A stretch of DNA of 15,633 nucleotides from Pyrenochaeta sp. MPI-SDFR-AT-0127 (taxonomy: Eukaryota; Ascomycota; Dothideomycetes; Pleosporales; Cucurbitariaceae): assembly GCA_020747015.1 (NCBI GenBank), contig JAGTJM010000167.1, positions 1 through 15,633 of the forward strand, read 5' to 3'. The notes under the pieces were generated by a model that was not told the origin of the DNA, did no database searches, and worked only from the letters and a program-made list of their open reading frames with translations. The translations under genes were made by a program, and so were the position numbers. Every line of letters begins with the position of its first letter. Positions within the stretch are counted from its first letter, which is position 1. Shown in pieces: positions 8,782 through 15,633 of this stretch.

Positions 8782-11056
8782 ATGAAACGCAAAAACTCAA
8801 ACAACCTGACCGGAGCAAGGAAGAAGCCGCGGGTGCACCTCAACGAAGCAGATTCCGTCTACGACCAAGCTAAACCATACCGACTAGTGACCGCGAAATT
8901 CCCAATCGACGCGCTCACTCCAGAGTGGAGTATCGGTACAAACAGACCCATCAACGAACCCCACAAGCGCCGCCTTCTCCAGATTTTCAAAGAATCAGGA
9001 GTCCTTCGGCGGGATGCGGAGCATCGGCTGCAGGTCGCTTGCACCAAAGCGCAAGTACAGCAGATGTTGAACTATCTTGAGCAAGAAGGAAGCCAGACCC
9101 AGAGTGCTGTCGGTGTGAGCCAAAGTGCGCGACAGGCTGATGTTGAGTTCCTATCGTTCGAAAACTGGAGTAGCGTTGTCGGAGGGAAGGCAGAGCTTAT
9201 GGCGGGTAACCACCGAGTAGAAGCCTTGAAAGAGTATTTGCGATATTCACAGTCGTCGGAAGCGGAGCGATGGTGGGTGTGCGACATTTACGATAGAGGT
9301 ACCACCCCCTACGTGCGCTAGCTAACGTGAACTAACCCCAACGGTAGACGAGCTACCATCACACCTGCACATTAAGCTACGAGCCAATCGAGAAGACACC
9401 ATTCTGCCAGACAACCACGGCCAGATATGGACGGAGCTCGCTACATTTTCATCTAATGATGAAGAGCTTTTCCAAGGTTCGAATAAAGAGATCGAGAACA
9501 AGATGCTAAAGTATCTTGGGCTCAGCGGCCGAGTAAAGTTTCCGGTGCGGCGGCTGGTCACATTGTGGAAAAATAAAAATTGGAACCTGATGATCACAAG
9601 GTGGTGTCAGTTCCCAATCGGACAGGCTACGTTCAATATCTCGACTTTTGAATGGATGGCAAGCCGTAGAATAGACGATGTAAGTGTATTGTATAGTAAA
9701 GTTATCCTTGCTGACTGGTGGTCTACACAGTTTTGGTTCGCCGCATTCGACCAAGTAATCGAAGTCGTTTCACAAATCCGCAGCCAATTCAGCTTTGATG
9801 TCCAATTAACTGATTGGAAGAAGCTAGCAGGTCTGCCGCAAACACATAGTCGAGAAGATGTACAAGGCCTATTCTTTCCTGATGTTGAGTCCAACGACGA
9901 GCCTTGTCCCTCAAGTACTCGCCCACGAGATTTTCTCTCGAACATAAGCGACGATATATACCACAGTTTGTACCAGTTTATCCTTTCGGAGCCAACACGT
10001 CGCTTCGTCGATATTCAAGCACTTCTGAGAACTACTAAGCAGGACGGAAAGCTTATGAGCATTGCGATGTCTCATGTTAGTCAGTGGATGAACCATTCGC
10101 CAACAAAAGTCGGCGACCGTGACAATAATAAACCCGCTCTACGGAACGACCTAATCCCCGCCCTAGAAAAGAAATATGGTGAAGACGCCGAAAGGAAGTC
10201 TATAGCGCTCCAAGAGCAGCTTCTACGATACGTCCAGAACAACACTAAGGAGTTTACGAACACAACCATAGATCACTACTTACAGGAATACCCAGGCGAA
10301 CATAGCAACGATTACATCAAACGATTTGAGCATGTTGTGTGGAGGGATTTGTTATCCATCGTTCTTGACTTTGCCGGGCCAAACCTGCAGCACGAATGCA
10401 TGCTGCGATTCAATGCGGAAGATACTCGAGACATCAACTCAAAGCCTTCGTCTACTATTACTCAGGCGACGTGCGACCTAATTTGCAGCATTCCAGAAGT
10501 CGCCAAAAACCCCGCTCTTCAATCAACGATCGCTGCAGACAAGTTATATGCGATAATGCAGCCGATCATCCTTCGCTGGGCTGTAGAGCAGTGCGATGAA
10601 GCGTTAGAGCGATGCCGTAAGGTTTGGAAACCTTCAATGGTTACTCTAGTGGATGCAGAGCGCAAAAAATTTGAAACATTGCTGGAAGACTTGCGCCTTC
10701 CGGACCCCTCGGTCTCTCCTCCAGCAGCTTCCGGAATTGATGTAAACGAACCCCGTAGGTCATCACGAACGCACGGATCTGTGGAAGAGCATGGCCCCGT
10801 GAAAAGCAACATGTGCGGGCCGACATCTAGGTCAAATTCAAGAACACAGCCTCAAACTGCGCAACAGCTCCATGATCTAGCGGAGGTAACTACGGGCACG
10901 CTGAAGGAGCGTCGAAAGCTACACCGTACCAAGCAACGTGCTCCGCAAAATACTCAACCGCATAATTTACCAGAGAGCTCTAAACAAACTCGTCATGTAA
11001 TCACAGGTCCAAGGCATTGGAGACAACGGGTACCGGCTGCCCAAAGTCGACCATAG
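8782..11056 (+). CDS. ParB/sulfiredoxin-like domain protein, 741 aa, one intron
   Basis: The gene has two exons, 8782-9298 and 9348-11056, joined across a phase-1 intron; the join is in frame and gives 741 residues. The N-terminus is basic, with KKPR at residues 14-17, a possible nuclear signal. Residues about 34-172 look like a ParB N-terminal/sulfiredoxin-fold domain: a strand-rich opening (VTAKFPIDAL), a helix with an Arg-rich start after INEP, and the hallmark AGNHRVEAL at 141-149, matching the GxHR/GxRR box of that fold. The splice join then gives DRDELPSHLHIKLRANRE, followed by a PDNHGQIW motif (about 193-200), which reads as one conserved block. Residues about 240-285 are Trp-rich, the middle is helical, and about 625-741 is a basic, Pro/Ser/Gln-rich, probably disordered tail. 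In bacteria this fold binds or cuts nucleic acid or hydrolyses nucleotides; which of these applies here is unknown. Palindromic sites lie on both sides of the gene. Confidence 0.8.
9299..9347 (+). other. Intron of the ParB-like gene (49 bp)
   Basis: The donor is GTACCA and the acceptor is GGTAG, with two possible branch sites: GCTAACG at about 9321 and ACTAACC at about 9331. Removing it joins frame 1 to frame 2 and eliminates the in-frame TAG at 9319. The joined codon is GAC (Asp 173). Confidence 0.85.
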
Positions 11057-11301
11057 TAATTAAATACAGTCCCAGCCCACTACAAAAAGAGTATAGAGCA
11101 ATCACATTTATACCTGGTCTAACATGAAAAACACGATAAGCACTAAAGGCGCTAGCAAATGAGCGTCGTGTGACATTAACGCCCAAACTTTATGCTCTTA
11201 ATAGCTTGCCCCTGGGGGCGACGAGAGGAAAACATGACGGCAAGATTTGTACACGGGTTTTGCACTTTTTTGTTGTATAGTAGGGTTTTCATCTTTTAAA
11301 C
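11057..11301 (+). promoter_or_regulatory. Intergenic region and upstream region of the large gene
   Basis: These 245 bases are not RIP-mutated and contain no gene. They hold palindromic site 4, a T-rich stretch at about 11264-11276 and a short TTTTAAAC leader directly before the ATG at 11302. A terminator for the upstream gene cannot be placed exactly; AATTAAATA follows its stop codon closely. Confidence 0.45.
11206..11221. promoter_or_regulatory. Palindromic site 4 upstream of the large gene
   Basis: TTGCCCCTGGGGGCGA is identical over 16 bases to the reverse complement of site 3. It ends 80 bases before the ATG of the large gene, so both intact genes have a copy upstream. Confidence 0.55.
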
Positions 11302-14300
11302 ATGAGCTTTGAAGAGTATGATGAGTTTTTAAATTTTAGCCCTAATTTCGACAGCAATGGGTACTCATGCTCACCGTCTGCTACTATTGAGAGGCATGCG
11401 ATATCCGAACAAGGGGATGCCGATACTTCCAATGAGGCTTCTGGAGACGAGGACGGCCTCAACGATGATGGACCATCTTGCCACATAGAAGATGACTTTA
11501 GCGAAGGCAGTTTCGGGGACGAAGAGCAAGTCGTTGTAGCATCCGATCAGTACTCGTGGAAGATTGATCATGCGAAAGGAGATCATAAATTCAAGGGTGC
11601 GTCTAGGTGCATGTGCAACCTCGAGTGATGCGACTAACAGCGCGAAGCACAGGACTTCGTTGCTACGACGAAGAGTACCTCTTTCGATGGCAGTCAGGCT
11701 ATTGACATACTGTAAAGACGATACACGATAGATTATGGAAGTAAGAAAGCCGGTTCGAGAGCTGCCGCAGCAGACGATGAGTACATTCGCTCATTCTTTC
11801 TCGACCTTCTCATAATCATCGGACGACCGCTCAAGCCTATCACGCAGCCATCTAATAGGTTCTTTGATAACATAACAATCAGTTTTAAGAATTGGCGGGC
11901 ATCCTATAGTGCTAAACACGTTCACGGATTATCATTTGATCTAGAACACCGGACCTTCCGGTTGGCAACGGCGGCCACGAGGGAGTCATGGTATATCGTT
12001 ATGCACCCTATCGCTAACGCACCAGAAGAGCTTCTCTCTAGGAACGAGCGTAGAAAACGTCGCGAGAAATCGTCTCAGTCTAGCGCCCTGCATTTTCACC
12101 ACGCGCAATTCCTCGCCTCGTACATCAAAGAGATATTCCTTATTGGAGAGCTTTTGGGGGAGGGCGTAGAACCGTCTTGGAAACTAGATGGTCACCACAC
12201 GCAGAAAATCACTTTCAACAAATGGACAACATTCCAAGAGATATTTATGCAAGAGTGGCTAGAGTACGTGAGACATAACACACAAGATACATTCTGGGCG
12301 GAGAATCAGCCGGCATTTCATGCGTACGACTACGGCGCAAACATTGAAATCGACGTAGCTGAGCAGTTGCGATCTGTGCCAAAAGAAGCTCGTCTCCGTT
12401 CAGTCGAAGAAGATTCGGAATCTGACGAGGAGAGCCTTGACGCAGAAGACAGTGTGTTTGAATACGATGAGAGGCTTAGTGGTGAAGTGCCAGGAGCTGG
12501 TAGCACTTCTCCGGTCGGCTACGATTATCGGAGCCTATTCACCGGTGGCCTGCAACAACTTCGAACCGAACTAGAGCAAAAATATGTTCTGGACAGCATT
12601 GATACTGTGTCGTACGCTCTGGCCGTCGATATTAACTGTCTCGATGGTCGTTCGCCCGATCCATACAGCAAGCTGGCGCGTTGTCTCCTAGCCGATCGCA
12701 ACATGGTCCTCCGAGAGTTCCACGGGGAGCGAGACTTTACATTCTATCCTTTAGCATTTCATCCGGCATATGGCAATTTCTCATCACCACGACCGCCTGC
12801 GTTCTTGATGGATAATCTTCTCGCTGTTATGCAGGAGAACATGAGCTATCAGCATAACGGAGCAAGTGTGCTTAACTATGGATATTTCCAGGGCTACTCA
12901 AATATCAAGAGAAGCATTCGCCACGGACCAGATGACCTGCTAGCTACGAAAGGAGTTGCAACAGCTGCTTTGGCGCTTCCTAATCGCGACGGAAAGCTGT
13001 CTGCTCGTGTTTCTGCGAGGCGAGAGCGTCTGTTGCAGCACCTGAGAGGTAATCTAACTCCTCATGATCCTGAGTCATCTAAGCCATTTGCTCGTGAGCG
13101 ACAGCGGACCGAGAGGGCAATATTTGAGGAAGAGTTTGCATTCCGAATAGAACAAGTGCTTTCCGTGCAGGTATCTAGGCTGAGCGACCGTAGTCGGGGC
13201 TTCTCAACCGTCCTCACTCCCATCTTCCAGTTAATACGTTTCTTTCTCGAAGAACCTCAGTGTTACACACATATTTTTCGATCCTTCCGCCCGTCGGTGT
13301 TCCCTGGCATTTTGGCGTCTTTCGCGAATCTATTCTCCCAAGCGATTGACAGCATCTTCATGCGGTTTGAGGCCGCTGGCTCCCAAGGGCTGTGTGTCGC
13401 ATTAGCGGAAGGAGTGTCTGCGCTCGATCGCCTCGGTAGCTACTGCTTTACTGGCTTCCCGAGATCTTTGATGGGTTCGGTCCTCACACCGTTAGGAACG
13501 ATCGATGGCATTGAACAAGGTGGTTGGCCATTTATCGATCCTCGCGTACTCGATCTTCGGGGCGCTGGTAACTTCAGTTTGGCACAATGGCCTCGACACA
13601 AAAACGGACGGCCTATCCTAATGCACATAGCCTCTATCGCTTTTCACTATGGGTTGGAGGTTGCAGCCAGTTGTCACAGCGAGTTGTGGTTCAACGAACT
13701 TGGCGGATTGAGAGTACAAGGGCCGAGTAGTGCCGATAAGTTTCTTAAAGAGGTACTGCTAGAACTTTGGAAGCCCCAGATGATTGCGTTCGTCACATAC
13801 CACTTTCATCGCGCGCTAAACAAAGGTAGGCGAAGTGAAGGGCTCAGTAGTGGCCAAGGGACATTGCAGTTGTTGGAAGACCATCGAGAGCAAGTAAGGC
13901 GATGGACACAAGCGGAAAATCCCTTTTCATGGGAGTACGTATTTGGGACACTATTCTCTTAACAATTCAGCTGCTAATACTGTGTAGAGAATACGAGCCT
14001 ATCTTCCTGCTCTTCTCATCTGGAGCAGCCTCTACACCATCCGTCCCATCGTCCAGAACGCGACGCGACTTTGCGCAAGACCTATACGATAGCTGCATTC
14101 GATGCGACCAAACAGCAGGTAGAGCATTCTACTCAAAGAACGCGACTTGGTTTTCAGTGCTTCGCGCTGCCTTGCGACACACAACGGTAAAGACGATGAG
14201 CAAAGACCAATGGGTTGGCGCGTTGACTGTGGCTATGCTCTCATGTCGAATCGAGTGTATGCCAGGCTCGTACCAATCGAAGCTCAGCTACCGGAGAGTC

Positions 14301-15108
14301 ATTCGGCTCGTAGGTTCGGCTCCTTCTGCGTTGGCAATCGCAGCACGGCCAGGGAGCCTCAAGAGAGCAGCTATCGAAGCGGAACATAGAGCAAAGCGGC
14401 CAGCCAATAGGAGAAGGGTAATCGACTTTGGGTACTCGATCCCTTTCAACACAATACCACAGCTGATAGAGGATGGATTCCGGCAGCAAGAGCAAAATTT
14501 CAGGAAGGGGAATCAAAGCATATTAGAACATTATCAAGTGGCTCGGCAGTGTCTGGGGGAGTGGTTAGGGGACCCTCTTTGCGATTTAATGCTTATGATA
14601 GTGCTGACTTTAGCGTCATTAAGCGTTACACCGACAATAGCACCTAAAGCGCGGCAATTCAGCGTGGGGCCGAAGAAGGATAGCTCTATGTTTGCGGCCA
14701 ACTTGGTGACAAGGATGCTTTGGTTTTCGCAACCACAATGCTTTCCTTGGGATGCTGATGCAGGCGGAGTACTCCGAGTGTCGGAAATGACAAAGAAGAT
14801 TGGTAAGAGGATTCTAACATGCCCAATTTTCCAAAAATATAGAGGAACTGACTAGATGTTCTCACGTAGAGCACAAGGGTGTAAATAATCGAGTACTGCG
14901 AGAGTTAGGGTGGGTTAAGGTGGTGCATGGAAATCGAGATAGTCCACGTAATAACGAGTTAACACTTTCTGACCGAGATCGACTAGTACAGCAGCGGAGG
15001 GAGCTCTTAAGGTTAAGGCAGGATGCGGTAGGGTTTATTAGGGTAATTTTCCGTAGTTATGATAGTATTTGGGTAGAGCGTTGCTCTTTAATAGTTAAAG
15101 AAGAATAA
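11302..15108 (+). CDS. Large uncharacterised protein, 1,204 aa, five exons
   Basis: The proposed exons are 11302-11596, 11653-11674, 11718-13934, 13988-14802 and 14843-15108, which join in frame to 1,204 residues. The ATG follows an AAAC context. Residues about 20-85 are very acidic, a second acidic Ser-rich stretch lies at about 325-357, and a basic cluster ERRKRREK (about 216-223) could be a nuclear signal. No known catalytic motif was recognised. The central part (about 600-770) has ordered, aromatic-rich sequence such as ALDRLGSYCFTGFPRSLMG and a GGWPFIDPRVLDLR segment. The C-terminal exon encodes VEHKGVNNRVLRELGW (about 1125-1140) and a Leu/Arg-rich helix, and reads naturally only after removing the last intron. 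The protein shares strand and a palindromic upstream site with the ParB-like gene, suggesting a functional pair. The last 28 or so codons lie in RIP-type sequence but contain no stop. The small exon 2 is the weakest part of the model. Confidence 0.7.
11597..11652 (+). other. Intron 1 of the large gene (56 bp)
   Basis: The donor is GTGCGT, the branch site CGACTAAC (about 11631-11638) and the acceptor ACAG. It removes the in-frame TGA at 11626 and TAA at 11635. The CAG at 11638-11640 also keeps frame but lies only about 3 bases from the branch adenine. A single longer intron, 11597-11731, is a third in-frame option. Confidence 0.6.
11675..11717 (+). other. Intron 2 of the large gene (43 bp)
   Basis: The donor is GTACCT and the acceptor AAAG, with a weak branch site TATTGAC at about 11699-11705. 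It leaves a 22-base exon between introns 1 and 2. The acceptor is not the usual pyrimidine-AG, so a single intron 11597-11731 remains possible. Confidence 0.5.
13935..13987 (+). other. Intron 3 of the large gene (53 bp)
   Basis: The donor is the strong GTACGT, the branch site GCTAATAC and the acceptor TGTAG. It removes the TAA at 13960-13962 and joins frame 1 to frame 3. Other nearby AG dinucleotides, ending at 13970 and 13989, do not preserve frame. Confidence 0.85.
14803..14842 (+). other. Intron 4 of the large gene (40 bp)
   Basis: The donor is GTAAGA, the branch site TTCTAACA and the acceptor ATATAG, all close to the fungal consensus. Splicing replaces an early stop at 14853-14855 with an 88-residue C-terminal extension in frame 1. 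Confidence 0.8.
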
Positions 15109-15119
15109 ATAATAATATA

Positions 15120-15125
15120 AATAAA
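15120..15125 (+). terminator. Possible polyadenylation signal of the large gene
   Basis: AATAAA lies 12 bases after the stop codon; a second copy overlaps the stop at 15104-15109. The local sequence is so AT-rich that these could be chance. Confidence 0.3.
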
Positions 15126-15252
15126 AGTGATTATAGAGAGAAAACTTAATAATTAAAGTATATATTATACTAACTAAGGTAGAGTAAGTAAAATATACTT
15201 TAGGGTATTATAACGTTATAGGTATATAAAAAGGTATAAGCCCTCGGCTATC

Positions 15253-15365
15253 CTAAATAATTTAGGTACTCTATATAACTAAGGTACCCTAAACTACTTA
15301 GATACCCTAAACTACTAGGCCTAAACTACTGAGGTGCTCTAAACTACTGAGGTGCTCTAAACTAG
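15253..15365. repeat. 18-bp subtelomeric minisatellite
   Basis: The consensus is CTAAACTACTNAGGTNCT. Full units start at 15253, 15271, 15289, 15321 and 15339, a 4-base-shortened unit starts at 15307, and a partial unit starts at 15357. The last two full units are identical; those further from the telomere are more diverged. Confidence 0.85.
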
Positions 15366-15371
15366 TAAAAG

Positions 15372-15386
15372 CCCTAACCCTAAACC
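15372..15386 (-). repeat. Inverted telomere-like motif
   Basis: CCCTAACCCTAAACC is about two and a half telomere units on the opposite strand to the terminal array. It lies about 95 bases from that array, directly after the minisatellite. Confidence 0.6.
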
Positions 15387-15410
15387 TTAGAGTAGCTAGC
15401 AAAGCGAACT

Positions 15411-15447
15411 AGAAGAAGTGAAAAGAGGAAGAAAAAGAGAAAGAAAA
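15411..15447. other. Purine tract before the telomere
   Basis: A 37-base stretch is all A and G except for one T at 15419. It is followed by a CG-rich junction (15448-15481) leading directly into the telomere. Neither part shows the RIP pattern strongly. Confidence 0.55.
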
Positions 15448-15481
15448 CCGCTAACCGCAACGACCGGGGTCTGTGCGCGGG

Positions 15482-15633
15482 TTAGGGTTAGGGTTAGGGT
15501 TAGGGTTAGGGTTAGGGTTAGGGTTAGGGTTAGGGTTAGGGTTAGGGTTAGGGTTAGGGTTAGGGTTAGGGTTAGGGTTAGGGTTAGGGTTAGGGTTAGG
15601 GTTAGGGTTAGGGTTAGGGTTAGGGTTAGGGTA
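15482..15633 (+). repeat. Telomere, about 25 TTAGGG repeats
   Basis: Perfect TTAGGG units run from 15482 to 15631, with the G-rich strand running 5' to 3' toward the window end, the correct polarity for a right chromosome end. The final base breaks the register (A instead of T), which may be an end-of-read error. Confidence 0.98.

Larger units (their letters stand above)
15023..15396. other. Telomere-proximal RIP-type tract
   Basis: After the CA in GGCAGG (15017-15022), no CA dinucleotide occurs until about 15397. The tract therefore starts inside the last exon of the large gene. Bases 15109-15252 hold no gene and nothing further that I can identify apart from the AT-rich signal listed separately. 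Confidence 0.75.

Noticed and set aside
9503..11056. A gene starting at the ATG at 9503, separate from the 179-residue frame upstream.
   Set aside because: A 49-bp intron with consensus signals joins the two frames and restores a continuous conserved-looking block.
11962..13962. A separate 666-residue gene starting at 11962.
   Set aside because: It begins with TTG, not ATG. The same frame continues upstream to 11718, and a consensus donor at 13935 precedes its stop, so it is an internal exon.
13902..14855. A separate overlapping 317-residue gene.
   Set aside because: Its first residues lie in intron 3 or in the preceding exon in another frame. From 13988 on it is exon 4 of the large gene.
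14905..14920. Telomere-like TTAGGGTGGGTTAAGG just after the early stop of the large gene.
   Set aside because: After removing intron 4 these bases are codons for a conserved-looking LGWVK segment, so the likeness is coincidental.
15027..15045. Degenerate TAGGG units (GGTAGGGTTTATTAGGGTA).
   Set aside because: They lie inside the last exon of the large gene in frame, and are better explained as coding sequence.
14920..15108. An independent 62-residue gene.
   Set aside because: It starts at GTG with no ATG and is the end of the final exon joined through intron 4.

Overview
This window is a chromosome end of a filamentous ascomycete (Pezizomycotina; genus not determinable). Three things support this. 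The last 152 bases are an uninterrupted TTAGGG array oriented as a right-hand telomere. Most of the window shows repeat-induced point mutation (RIP): CpA is almost absent, TpA is in excess and CpG is retained. The two intact genes have 40-56 bp introns with GTNNGT-like donors and CTAAC-like branch sites.

Layout. (1) Bases 1-8570 are RIP-mutated and hold no working gene, but reading through the TAG/TAA stops recovers ancestral coding frames. About 312-1990 (+) is a former multi-membrane-segment protein. About 1990-2844 (+) encoded a tail of five tandem 55-residue repeats. 3806-8197 (+) is one uninterrupted frame of about 1,456 codons with an AT-hook-like N-terminus, killed by dozens of C-to-T-type nonsense changes and with no indel that I can see. 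(2) Bases 8571-15022 form an unmutated island with normal codon use. It begins at a 10-base telomere-like motif and three palindromic sites built on CCCCCAGGGGC. It carries two same-strand, spliced, apparently intact genes: a 741-residue protein with a ParB/sulfiredoxin-like N-terminal domain (8782-11056), and a 1,204-residue protein of unknown function (11302-15108) assembled here from five exons. A fourth palindromic site, an exact 16-base inverse of the third, lies between the two genes. (3) From about 15023 RIP returns, inside the last exon of the second gene. It is followed by an 18-bp minisatellite, a short inverted telomere-like motif, a purine-rich tract and the telomere.

How the parts may work together. 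The ParB-like gene and the large gene share strand, spacing and the same palindromic site in their upstream regions, so they look like a co-regulated two-gene unit, possibly a mobile or telomere-associated cassette that arrived after, or escaped, RIP. The ParB assignment and the splice models come from reading the sequence. A function for the pair is inference; no enzyme activity can be assigned to the second protein.
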